In this document: positions 54,277-64,000 of the stretch, piece by piece
Layout: each line of letters starts with the position of its first letter
Numbering within the stretch: the stretch's first letter is position 1
NCBI GenBank assembly: GCA_038277395.1
Contig: CM076193.1
Location: 70,698,252-70,762,251, forward strand
Source of the DNA: Dryocosmus kuriphilus
Lineage: Eukaryota > Arthropoda > Insecta > Hymenoptera > Cynipidae
Direction of reading: 5' to 3'
Length of the DNA stretch: 64,000 bases
Notes under the pieces: model-generated
What the model saw: the letters and a program-made list of their open reading frames with translations, nothing else
Databases searched by the model: none
Told to the model about the DNA's origin: nothing
Position numbers and translations under genes: made by a program

Positions 54277-55851
54277 TGTTACTTTTTATTAATTATTTTC
54301 TCTTATGAGTCAATTCATTCTTAACTTTTACGTGATTTATGACTAAGTCAGAAAAGAGGTTCCTACGAGACTAAGAATAAGAATCTCAAAATATACATAT
54401 AATGCACACTATTTATTCAAGATAATTTAATCTATTTTACATGGAATAATATAAGAGCTTCCTATCTTTAAAATCTAACACACCAGAAAGTGACTTGTTG
54501 GCACACGGATTAATACAAAGAAAAGTACAAAATATCAGACGTGCAATTCTACTCTAAAGTCTTTCTAATTTTCTTTCAATTTGCTTCTATCTCTTAGTAA
54601 ATCTGACGGGTCGTTAACCCTGCCTAAATTTATGGTGTCACCGCACTTAAGATTATCTCACTCTCAACACTCATTTATTTCTAACAGAGGTCATTACATT
54701 TTAATTTTGTTTGCACTCATCTTCCATTATGGGGTTTCTATCAATCACCTGTTAATACTTTTACAACTCACAAGTCCTCAAATATTTCTCACTCTGGTTC
54801 GTTCCGAAACAATGGGCTTCCCCAGTGGCTACCTGCACCAGTGGTGCCAGGAGGAGGAGAGGGAGGTTTTCGCTCCTTTGTAGCTTTGTCCCGCACGCGC
54901 CAATATTTCCTCATCTGACTTTTGATTTTCGATGAAAGAGAGGATAAATCCCCACTTTATACGAGATCTAAAAGTACAGGAGTCTTGGAATTGATATAAC
55001 GTTTATTTTATTCGTGCCAACTTTAATCATCACTACAATCCAATTATGGATGAAAGTAATGATAAATCATTACTTTTTACCTAATTCTGATTGTAAGCTT
55101 GTTTGATATTTATAATTTCATATTTCACTTGGGTCTACAAAGAAGCGAACTTTTTCTCAGGTATTCAAGACTTGCACCTTTGGATTTCCTCTTCCTGGCG
55201 CACCACTTGTCACTAAGCCCTACCTTTTCCACTCTCACTCACCTTCTTCACTGTCACTTTGCATTGATAGATTTATGGGGCTGTCCCCTTAGACACTTCT
55301 AAAATGCACGCTGTATTATTATATTATCTAATCCGCACTATTCACTATCGCTACAAGTTATCTTTTTCACACTGATTTTCTTACACGTATTTCATCTATA
55401 TCTATTTCTCGGGGATTGTCTTTTATTTTACAAAATATCGAAGTTTGCGTTTTCTATTCCTAAAGCCGTGAATCATGGAGCAACAGAAGCGAGAGTAAAT
55501 TATTTTTAGGCAGAAATAGTCTGTTCTGGCAGTCAACAGGGATCAATCCCTGTTTCTCCCAGGCGAGACTGTAAGGGAAGCTGGACCTCTCGATTCTGCT
55601 GCTGCTCCTACAAAAATCCCCGATTTCTCCTTCGCTCGGCCTTTTTATGTTTTCCCCTCGTGCTAACAGTCCAACCTGACCCCCGACTTGTGTGGGTGGT
55701 ATGGTCCAGCCTTGCGCGCCTATCATCTCCTGTAAGTTTGTTGCCGCTTTTTCCAACCGACAAGGTGTATTTACGCGTGCCTACGCACAGGCTTTTTATC
55801 CTATGTTTTGCTCGGCACTGTTTTCACCTATTTTCTATTACACTTGTCACA
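54277..55851 (-). repeat. 3' LTR (in element direction) of the gypsy element
   Basis: The plus-strand borders are TGTTACTTTTTATT and CACTTGTCACA. It matches 61878-63451 apart from scattered single-base changes (for example near 54808, 54994-55007, 55185-55210 and 55670-55690) and one small length change near 55320. Open frames in the LTR (such as 54581-54883) recur in both copies but look like chance frames. Confidence 0.93.
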
Positions 55852-55868
55852 TCTGCCCCCCTGAGATT
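55852..55868 (-). other. Polypurine tract of the gypsy element
   Basis: On the minus strand CTCAGGGGGGCAGA lies directly before the 3' LTR, the place where plus-strand synthesis is primed. Confidence 0.65.
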
Positions 55869-55913
55869 CTAATCACTGATTCACTTCACAAGCGTTCACC
55901 TTTTCTTCAGGGA

Positions 55914-56881
55914 TTAGAATTTCAGCCGCTTGTAGACACCTCTGCAGTTATTTTCCGGTCTCGTGCGATAATCCCATGCTTCTCGTCTCCAATTTTGCTC
56001 AATGGGCCACTTCTGGCTGGGCGACCATTCTCTAAATATTTTCCATAGCTCAGCATGATGGTAGGTCGAAGCGCTCCACGACCTCCCGACTATCGTAGGC
56101 GGAGGTCGATATCCCTCCTGCTGTTCACCTTCCGTCGTCTTGGACTCGAGTTGGACATTTTCTTTTATGGTAGGTACGTCTCCTTTTGGCAGGTTTACGG
56201 CACTTCCATCACTTTTCTGATGCCTTGCCTTTTCGGGGTTGGGTTGCAGGGGGCATGCTCTTGCTTTTCCAGTGTCCCGTAGGCTGTCGGATGTCGTTCT
56301 CTCTATTTCTTTTCGGGGATCTTTTGTTTTCTGCTTTGCAGCCTTTTCAGCTTTTCCTCTCGAAATACTTTCCACTTATTCAAAGACTTATTCCTCTCTC
56401 TGGCTGTGGTCTGCCAGTTCTTGATCAAGTCCGCAAGCAGATTTTCCTGACGTGTAAGGCCACTGGGTTTCTCCTTGGCTTGTTTGATGTTGAGATTAAT
56501 TTTTTGAAGGGCATTGATCTCAAAGATATCCTCCGTGGCCTCTACTTTTTTTTCAGGTATTTCGCTCCTTAGATCTCCTGCCAAGTCACCTTCCTCCACT
56601 CCAACGCCTTGCTTCCGGTGGTCTTTGTTGATTTTCACTATCACCATCGACACTTTCATTCCTGGCTTTTTTATCCCCTTCTTGTTAAGGTTAACCGGCA
56701 CGTAGGGTTTTGCATAGGTAGTCCGGTGCGTCGATTCTTCGATTTCGACCACGTCCTCGGTGCTGCTGTAGACATCACATTGGATGCTAACAGTCCTGTG
56801 GGTGTCGTTTAAATCTCTCTGCGTGGCTGCGTCTGGCATTTTGGGATGCTGGCTTGACACTGATCTCAGCTTGCTTTTCAC
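55914..56881 (-). pseudogene. Extra ORF region downstream of pol, unrecognised
   Basis: Two overlapping minus-strand frames follow pol. The first (56881-56303, 192 residues) starts with GTG overlapping the pol stop as GTGA, with no ATG until MPDAATQ (about 56839). It is charged, with KINLNIKQAKEKPSG and NKWKVFREEKLKRLQ. The second (56375-55914, 153 residues) is in another frame, overlaps the first by about 70 bases, and has WSASTYHHAELWKIFREWSP. A single ORF broken by a one-base change is likely. It occupies the usual env position but has no signal peptide, membrane segment or furin site, so it is not an envelope gene I can recognise. Confidence 0.5.
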
Positions 56882-59800
56882 TTTTCCTCGTGGGTCTGCT
56901 CTTCCGGGTCCATCCCTTCCCTTCTTCCTTCCAGTTCCCCTTCTCTCAGAGTCCTCTTGTACTTCCTGAGATCATCCGCATGAAACTGGCCTCTCTCTTT
57001 TTCATTTTTCAATGATTTCAAAATATATACATTCGTTGCTATTTGCTTCTTTATTATATATGGACCTTCATATAATGACAAGAACTTTGCCATTGTACCC
57101 AGCGTGGTATTTGATACGTTATATGCTTTTGCCAATACCCAATCACCAGGTTTATATGATACCCCTTTTTTATTCCTGTTAAGTCGATCAATACGTTGTC
57201 CTCTTTTTTTCTTTATTCGTTCTCTTAATAGAATAACCTGAGTCTCTCTATTGAGTGGCCGATCATCAGGTGCTCGTGGTAACAACTCTGTCCACCAACG
57301 GAACGGTCGTTGTCCCCACATTGCCTCATGGGGAGTCATCTCAGACGTCTCGTGGTAGGACTCGTTAATGATAGTCTCGATATTCTCTACCTGTGTAAAC
57401 CAGGTGTAGTGCTTATCACTTGACAGAAGGGTCCGAAAGAGTCGTGCCAGTTCTCTGTTGACCCTTTCGACCATTTTGGCCTGTGGGTGTCTAATTGACG
57501 TGAGTATCATCTTTATACCTCGTTCTTTTAAGGCGGCATCCCACTTTTTACTCGTAAATTGCGTCCCACGATCTGAGAGAATTTTAGTTGGTTTTCCAAC
57601 TGCTATGATGAATTTATCGATTTTTCTTATCGTTGCTGCGCTGGTTGCCTTTTTCAATGGGTCTAGTTTTGTGTACTTTGAGAAAGTGTCCATCATTACC
57701 AACAAATACTCATAGCCATATTTCGCTTTGGTTAAAGGTCCATAAAAGTCTATCGAGATTCATTCCAGTGGTGCTGTCGAGAGTACTGACTCCATGATTG
57801 CTTGTGATGCGACTGTACTCACTTTATTTCGCTGGCACGAGTCACATGTCGCAATCTGTTGTCGAATTATTTTTGCGAATCTTGGGAAATCAAAATTTTC
57901 TTTTAGGATCTTATGGGTTTTTTCAGCGCCCGTGTGGCCATAGGTAAAGTGGCATTCCCATATTAGTTGATACATGAGATTCCTTGGCACACATGTGCGT
58001 AAAATGTCTCCACTTTTTTTATAGAGTACATTATTTTTCAATTCATATCTTGTCGATAGACCTTTACCTGCTAAGAGGAACCTCTTATTCTTTTGAATTT
58101 CTTCATCTTCTTCTTGTAGTTGCGGGATTCTTTTTATCTTGTCTCTGATTTCTGGCGCTCCCATGTATTGCAAGGTATTAATAAATAATTTTATTCCTTT
58201 TCTATGATTTTCGTCGTTGCCGTCATGGTGGATTCTACTTAAAACGTCGGCCATCACGTTGTCTTTTCCAGGTAGATGTTCAATTGTTATTTTGTAGTCC
58301 TGTATAGCCAGAATCCATCTTGTGAGACGAGCGTTTACAAACTTACAAGTTTTTAGAAATGTTAGAGCCATATGATCGGTTTTGTTAACAATGTCCGCTC
58401 CTTGTAAGTAGGTTCAGAATTTCTGTAATGCCCAGACCAATGCCAACAGTTCCTTTTCAGTCGTGAAATATGCAATTTCCGATCCCTTGAGAGTTCGACT
58501 CGCAAGCGTTGTGATTTCCTTTTCTTTGTTCTTGTTTAATTGATATAATACAGCGCCTAAAGCGTAATTGCTTGCGTCTGTCTCGAGGTAATATTTTTGT
58601 GTTGGATCTGGAAAGTACAACAATATCGACTCGCAGAATAAATCTTTTACTTTGTCGAAACTTTGCTGTACTTCCATATCCCACTTCCACGGAATGCCCT
58701 TCTTTATTAGTTTTAGCAAAGGTACAATCTTAGCCGCATGTTCTTTACTAAACTTCGAGTAAAAGTTGATCAGGCCTAAAAATCCTCTTAGTTGTTTTAC
58801 ATTTTTAGGTGGTGGAAATTCTCTGATGCTTTTTACTTTTTCTGGATCGGGCTTAATTCCTTCCGTGGTTAAAATGAATCCCAGAAATTTCGTTTCTTGT
58901 CGGAAAAACTTTGATTTTTCCAGATTGAGCGTTAAGTTATTCTCTTCGAGTCTACGAAATAATTCTTGCAGATGCTCAAGATGTTGAAAGTTCGATTCTG
59001 AGGTGATTAAGGTGTCGTCAACGAAGGTCATAATGTGATCGCCGATGCCGCGTAATGCGTGGTCTCAGCCACGTACTAAGGCAGCTGTGCTCGTTTTCAG
59101 TCCAAAAGGTACGACTAAAAACTCATAACTTTTTCCTTGGTGCTGAAACGCTGTGTATTGTCGAGAGTTCAGATGCAGTGGGACTTGCCAAAAGCTACTT
59201 GTCATGTCAAGACTTGACATGACTTTTATGCCCTTGCACCTCTGAAATAGAACTTCCGCTGGTTCAGGGCATTCCCAATCCTCGAGCAAGATTTCATTGA
59301 GCTTTCTCGCGTCTAAACATAATTTTATTGCACCGTCCTTCTTTATGACAGGCACAATGGGATTTATGTATGGACTTTCCGATCTTTGGATGATTCCCAT
59401 TGCAAGCATTCTTTTGATTTTTTCTCCTACCCTTTCACGATATACCATTGGAATTGGATAGCTGCGTCCAAAAAAGAGCTTTTCTTCTTTTATTTTTAAT
59501 ACATGTTGGTAAGTCGTTAATAATCCGGGTTCTCTTCGGAATATTTTTCTGTGTTTCCACAAGGTTTCTGCTAAATTTTCTTTTGTTTCTACGCCCAAAT
59601 TGGTAATTTCTTCAATTTTAGTTTGGATTTCTTTTCGTGAAATTTCCATTGGTAAGTTCTCTACATCAAATTGTTCTTCAAAGGTCATTGGCTCTCCATT
59701 CATGTCAGTATTATTTGCTTCTTTAATTAAATTTATTTCGTGTGATTTTTCCCCATTGTTTAAATTTTCTTCTTGGATTGTCCTCACATTTGGACTTCCC

Positions 59801-60330
59801 TCCAGATACGGGAATAACAATGTTTTTGTATCGAGGTCGATTCTCGCATTGTGCTCGTCTAACATGTCAATTCCAATGATGCACGTTCTGGATAAGCGGG
59901 GTATCACAAGGAAAGCCACGGGGATGTTCACGTGACTTAGTGAGACGTCAACATAGATTTTTGTTTATTCAACTTCACCGGTTTGCCCCCCATCGGTCCT
60001 GCCACTGAGATTCCAGTGAGGGGAAGACTTGGGTATCGGTCAAATCTTTCCCGATTTTTGTTGACGAATTCTTCCGATATGCATGTAATTTCGGCTCCCG
60101 TATCTATTAATGCTGTTGTCACGATCCCTCCTATTATTAGATTGGCCGTGTAACATCGAGATTTTCTTTTTAGTGGGTCTTCCATAGTTTCACTTATTAA
60201 ATCCTTTCTCACATTTGTTATCATGTGTGTGGTATATATTTTGTCTTTCACCACGTCGGTTTCTGGATGTTTTTCTATGGACGTGGTGCTAGCCCGTTTC
60301 CCGAATGATCGACGGTTTCCTCTTGGTTTT
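56878..60330 (-). pseudogene. pol: Pol of the gypsy element: protease, reverse transcriptase, RNase H, integrase
   Basis: The pol frame is already open upstream of 60254 where it overlaps the end of gag. Protease has LIDTGAEITCISEEF near 60090-60130. One frame change lies near 59960. From 59931 to 56878 everything is in one frame, interrupted by three TGA codons (near 59063, 58412 and 57758) at places where tryptophan would fit. Reverse transcriptase has SSLDMTSSFWQVPLH and the catalytic FVDD near 59018-59029. RNase H has LETDASNYALGAVLYQ. Integrase has a CDSCQRNK zinc pair, MDTFSKYT, ILSDRGTQF and VERVNRELARL. A C-terminal tail follows. Confidence 0.88.
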
Positions 60331-61818
60331 CCTCTCTTATTTCAGTTTTTTCACTTCCCTCCAACTCAAAATGGTGGACTTTGTAGGGTGGCTGATCGGA
60401 ATTCTGTCTCCAGGAGGTGTTGTCATTTCTTGAATTTTGAGTGTTTGGATTGGGCTTGTATCCGTTTGGTCGGTTGTTATTATAATTCTGCGACCAATTT
60501 TGGTTTCCATAGTTTGTACAGTTGTAATTTCCTCCATTGTTCTGCGATCTCCAAGATCCATTGCCTGGTGTTGCTGGGTCTGTGCGTGTGCTGCTTTTCT
60601 CTCTATTTTCATTCTGTCCTTTATTCTTTGGACCAATTTTGTCAAAATCTTCTAGGATTTCAATTAGATCCTCGTATCCCCGTATTCCTCGACCCACGAT
60701 GGCGTATCGGATCTCGTCGTTGAAGTGTCGTGCCATTTTCCTAATGGTTTTCTTGTATTTGTGCGATTATTCTTGTTGCATATTCCGCACGTGTGCGATC
60801 CTGGCCGGCCTGGTACGTCCCAAATTCTAACTTCTTTTTAAAATCATGCTGACTTTGCTCGTTCCAGAACCGTTGGCGGAATTTGTTTTTGAATGTGTTT
60901 AAGTCCGTGATCTGAGTTTTCACTATCTGACACCAATCACCTGGTGTGCCTGATAGTGATCTCTCTAGGAGGTACTCAGTATCGCAGGATCGTGTCTTTA
61001 CTGCCACCCAGTACTGTTCCAGTTGTCGGAGATATTTTACTGGACTTCCTTCTCCATTGAATTCCGGTAGCACGTAATTTATGTTTGATTTTGTGTTCCT
61101 TGATTCATTCTCTCTACCTTCATTTTCTCTGATTTCTTCCACCATTCTAAACTGGGCCGTTTCCAATCGTTCGAGCTGACTCTGCATCCGATTTCCTTTC
61201 TCTTCGAGGCTTTATGTCAGAGTTGTTGCTGTCTCAATCGAGTAGCTCAGATTAGTTTGGATATCATTTATCCTTTTTTGAATTGCCTTTTCTTTCATAA
61301 TTTCTTGTTTATCCCGGTATTTCTTTTCCTCCTCAAGAATTCTTTTTGTACTTTGTTCCATCTCTTTTAGTTTTTTGTTTATCTCCATCCAAAACTTTTC
61401 TTCCCTTTTTTGATTCTCTCCTTCTAGCCCCCCATTTTCCAGGCTCTCTACCACTTCGTCCATACTTGTTATTGTTTCTTCAAAATTGTCCTCCTCTACT
61501 CTTCTCTTTGTCTGGTCTTCCTCTGCCATTTGCCGTCTTGTCCTAATTGGTCCTGCTGCGTTGCTCATCTTGTCTTTCGTATGTGCTTCTTCCTTCTCAC
61601 GCTTAGTCTTCCCGTTAATATTTTCTGTTTTTATTCCCCTGGTTATTTTCTTTATTCGCTGTCTTCTGCTTTTCTTGTTCTTTCTTATTCTTTAAATAAT
61701 TGTCTAACGCGCTCATATCTTTTGGTACAATTTTCTGGCTCAAAGGAGGAGGTAAAAATACTCTTTTTATTGGTCCCTTACCTCTAAAGAACTCTTCAAA
61801 CACTTCTTTTTGATTCAT
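60275..61818 (-). pseudogene. gag: Gag of the gypsy element, broken in three places
   Basis: The most upstream ATG is at 61818 (MNQKEVFEEFFRGKGPIK). That frame stops at 61615 after a G4 run, and the next piece starts at the ATG at 61568 in a different frame. A TAA at 61212 interrupts this second frame, which continues from 61187 to 60741. A one-base shift near 60745 leads to the last piece (60736-60275). The middle has a long coiled coil (KKLKEMEQSTKRILEEEKKY) and a capsid-like part (FNGEGSPVKYLRQLEQYW, KKKLEFGTYQAGQ). The last piece is rich in N, G and Q, with no CCHC zinc knuckle. Its capsid block matches the relic at 5.2-5.5 kb. Confidence 0.8.
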
Positions 61819-61858
61819 AACTCTCTACTTATTTTAGATTCTTTTTCTTGATCGTAGT

Positions 61859-61876
61859 CCCACGTTTGCGGCGCCA
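61859..61876 (-). other. Primer binding site of the gypsy element
   Basis: On the minus strand TGGCGCCGCAAACGTGGG begins one base after the 5' LTR. TGGCGCC is a common start of gypsy-type sites that pair with a lysine tRNA; the remainder fits less well. Confidence 0.55.
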
Positions 61877-61877
61877 A

Positions 61878-63451
61878 TGTTACTTTTTATTAATTATTTT
61901 CTCTTATGAGTCAATTCATTCTTAACTTTTACGTGATTTATGACTAAGTCAGAAAAGAGGTTCCTACGAGACTAAGAATAAGAATCTCAAAATATACATA
62001 TAATGCACACTATTTATTCAAGATAATTTAATCTATTTTACATGGAATAATATAAGAGCTTCCTATCTTTAAAATCTAACACACCAGAAAGTGACTTGTT
62101 GGCACACGGATTAATACAAAGAAAAGTACAAAATATCAGACGTGCAATTCTACTCTAAAGTCTTTCTAATTTTCTTTCAATTTGCTTCTATCTCTTAGTA
62201 AATCTGACGGGTCGTTAACCCTGCCTAAATTTATGGTGTCACCGCACTTAAGATTATCTCACTCTCAACACTCATTTATTTCTAACAGAGGTCATTACAT
62301 TTTAATTTTGTTTGCACTCATCTTCCATTATGGGGTTTCTATCAATCACCTGTTAATACTTTTACAACTCACAAGTCCTCAAATATTTCTCACTCTGGTT
62401 CGTCCCGAAAGAATGGGCTTCCCCAGTGGCTACCTGCACCAGTGGTGCCAGGAGGAGGAGAGGGAGGTTTTCGCTCCTTTGTAGCTTTGTCCCGCACGCG
62501 CCAATATTTCCTCACCTGACTTTTGATTTTCGATGAAAGAGAGGATAAATCCCCACTTTATACGAGATCTAAAAGTACAGGAGTCTTGCAATTGTTATAA
62601 CATTTATTTTATTCGTGCCAAATTTAGTCATCACTACAATCCAATTATGGATGAAAGTAATGATAAATCATTACTTTTTACCTAATTCTGATTGTAAGCT
62701 TGTTTGATATTTATAATTCAATATTTCACTTGGGTCTACAAAGAAGCGAACTTTTTCTCAGATATTCAAGACTTGTACCTTTGGATTTCCTCTTCCTGGC
62801 GCACTACCTGTCACTAAGCCCTACCTTTTCCACTCTCACTCACCTTCTTCACTGTCACTTTACATTGATAGATTTATGGGGCTGTCCCCTTAGACACTTC
62901 TAAAATGCACGCTGTATTATTTATTATCTAATCCGCACTATTCACTATCGCTACAAGTTATCTTTTTCACACTGATTTTCTTACACGTATTTCGTCTATA
63001 TCTATTTCTCGGGGATTGTCTTTTATTTTACAAAATATCGAAGTTTGCGTTTTCTATTCCTAAAGCCGTGAATCATGGAGCAACAGAAGCGAGAGTAAAT
63101 TATTTTTAGGCAGAAATAGTCTGTTCTGGCAGTCAACAGGGATGAATCCCTGTTTCTCCCAGGCGAGACTGTAAGGGAAGCTGGACCTCCCGATTCTGCT
63201 GCTGCTCCTACAAAAATCCCCGATTTCTCCTTCGCTCGGCCTTTTTATGTTTTCCCCTCGTGCTAACACTCCCACCTCACCCCCGACTTGTGTGGGTGGT
63301 ATGGTCCAGCCTTGCGCGCCTAGCATCCCCTGTAAGTTTGTTGCCGCTTTTTCCAACCGCCAAGGTGTATTTACACGTGCCTACGCACAGGCTTTTTATC
63401 CTATGTTTTGCTCGGCACTGTTTTCACCTATTTTCTATTACACTTGTCACA
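61878..63451 (-). repeat. 5' LTR (in element direction) of the gypsy element
   Basis: Partner of 54277-55851. It is followed on the plus strand by the target duplication GTAT (63452-63455). Confidence 0.93.
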
Positions 63452-63458
63452 GTATATA

Positions 63459-64000
63459 TCATTTTTCTAGACTTACAAAACAATCAAAACCCTTTCTATA
63501 TCTGCCTTGATTAATATTTCTATCTTTATCAATTACAACGAACCCATACTTATCACACCAGCAAGCTAGACACATATCCTTAAATTGTAAGAAAGGCGTA
63601 TCAGTAATAACATGATCGTCATATATATGCTTCAGATTCATCTCATCTTGTTTAAATAGTACTAGTAAATTAACATTATCACGTACAAGATGTTTAGGAA
63701 TACGGGCATATGTTTGACTCAAGTAGAAACAATCAACATCCCTGTGTCTACCCATAGAAAAGAATGCTTTTATATTATCCTCCATTTCACATGCTACGTC
63801 ATCAAATACCATTATTGAGTTAGGCCGTGCTTCACCTGGTATCACCACATCCTCATGTTCATTGAAAGGATAGTACTCAACGCCATCTACAGACTGAAGA
63901 ACTTTTTCCAAGAATTTGTATTTCGGCTGATTTAACGATTTCAAGTATACATAAACATTTTCAAATCTTAATCCATTTGGATGTATTAATAGTGTGAGCA
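63459..64000 (-). CDS. Polinton packaging ATPase (FtsK/HerA-type), C-terminal part, cut by window edge
   Basis: The minus-strand frame is open from the window edge at 64000 to its stop at 63459, about 180 residues. SIMVFDDVACEMEDN is the Walker B block, followed by FFSMGRHRDVDCFYLSQTYA, a sensor-type block ending in Q, and HLVRDNVNLLVLFKQDE, all typical of Polinton and adenovirus-like genome-packaging ATPases. The Walker A block must lie beyond the window. The enzyme pumps DNA into virions in related viruses, and its presence is the best evidence that this Polinton had a virion stage. The gypsy LTR ends 8 bases from its stop. Confidence 0.88.
   Translation of the reverse strand, partial: LTLLIHPNGLRFENVYVYLKSLNQPKYKFLEKVLQSVDGVEYYPFNEHEDVVIPGEARPNSIMVFDDVACEMEDNIKAFFSMGRHRDVDCFYLSQTYARIPKHLVRDNVNLLVLFKQDEMNLKHIYDDHVITDTPFLQFKDMCLACWCDKYGFVVIDKDRNINQGRYRKGFDCFVSLEK

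Larger units (their letters stand above)
54277..63451 (-). mobile_element. Full-length Ty3/gypsy element with long LTRs, minus strand
   Basis: The element is 9,175 bp, with LTRs of 1,575 and 1,574 bases. A 4-bp target duplication GTAT lies at 54273-54276 and 63452-63455. In its own direction it has a primer binding site, gag, protease, reverse transcriptase, RNase H, integrase and an extra 3' ORF region. The LTRs differ at about 25-30 positions (near 2%), so it is older than the errantivirus-like copy at 16.8 kb. Its genes carry several stops and shifts. The long LTRs recall Osvaldo-type gypsy elements; I cannot confirm this. Confidence 0.93.
49736..64000. mobile_element. Polinton/Maverick end, split by a gypsy element, continuing past the window
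   Basis: A retroviral-type integrase with chromodomain, two proteins of the kind found next to it in insect Polintons, and a packaging ATPase lie in this tract, all on the minus strand. Small plus-strand genes lie at the left. A Ty3/gypsy element (54,277-63,451) is inserted between the last two. Removing it leaves about 5 kb of Polinton. The DNA polymerase, capsid and protease genes expected for a 15-20 kb Polinton would lie beyond the right edge. The left boundary is a guess: the inverted end cannot be confirmed without the other end. Confidence 0.75.

Noticed and set aside
54581..54883. 100-codon frame present in both long LTRs (also at 62182)
   Set aside because: Repetition is explained by the LTR pair. 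No domain, and the neighbouring LTR frames are equally long by chance.
57756..59066. TGA read as selenocysteine or tryptophan in the gypsy pol
   Set aside because: No reason to expect recoding in an insect nuclear element. Other breaks in the same copy show that it is decayed.

Overview
The window looks like nuclear DNA of an insect, plausibly a hymenopteran. It is AT-rich, the mobile elements are of arthropod types, and one gene shows short introns with GT/AG ends. I found no ordinary host gene, rRNA, tRNA, CRISPR array or bacterial-style operon. Almost every recognisable stretch is mobile DNA, much of it nested, so the window reads like a repeat-dense chromosome region.

Layout. 1-10.8 kb holds old relics: a hAT-like transposase remnant, a mariner deletion copy with perfect 30-bp ends, a decayed LINE, a decayed LTR-element gag, a roughly 50-bp divergent tandem repeat and a LINE ORF1. 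10,866-14,201 is a Merlin (ISXO2/IS1016-like) DNA transposon with 301-bp terminal inverted repeats, an exact 8-bp target duplication and an intact transposase frame. A smaller relative sits inside one of its minisatellites. 16,819-24,938 is a full-length errantivirus-like endogenous retrovirus (gag, pol, env) whose two 172-bp LTRs look identical. Its gag-pol carries three one-base frame breaks, at least two in A-runs.

25.3-43.0 kb is one old Ty3/gypsy element taken apart by later insertions. Its gag is split by a CACTA (En/Spm)-like transposon of about 10.3 kb, and its reverse transcriptase by a MITE that itself contains a mariner and a hAT MITE. The CACTA-like element has two divergent genes: a tnp2-type transposase and an 11-exon gene encoding a coiled-coil/BEN-domain protein with duplicated exons. 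43.6-46.1 kb holds a helicase fragment of Helitron type next to twin GC-rich hairpins. 46.2-48.1 kb holds a second, decayed BEN-domain gene.

48.8-64.0 kb is a tandem repeat followed by one end of a Polinton/Maverick, a large virus-like self-synthesising transposon. It carries small plus-strand genes with good core promoters, then minus-strand genes for a chromodomain integrase and two conserved Polinton proteins, and at the window edge a packaging ATPase. A 9.2-kb Ty3/gypsy element with 1.57-kb LTRs is inserted between the last two and splits the Polinton. It has its own extra ORF region downstream of pol.

The most interesting points are the transposase plus BEN gene pair of the CACTA-like element (with a second BEN gene 10 kb away), the unassigned Polinton plus-strand genes, the Merlin element with its palindrome arrays and a changed catalytic residue, and the readable order of insertions. 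All family names rest on motif recognition by eye, not on database searches.
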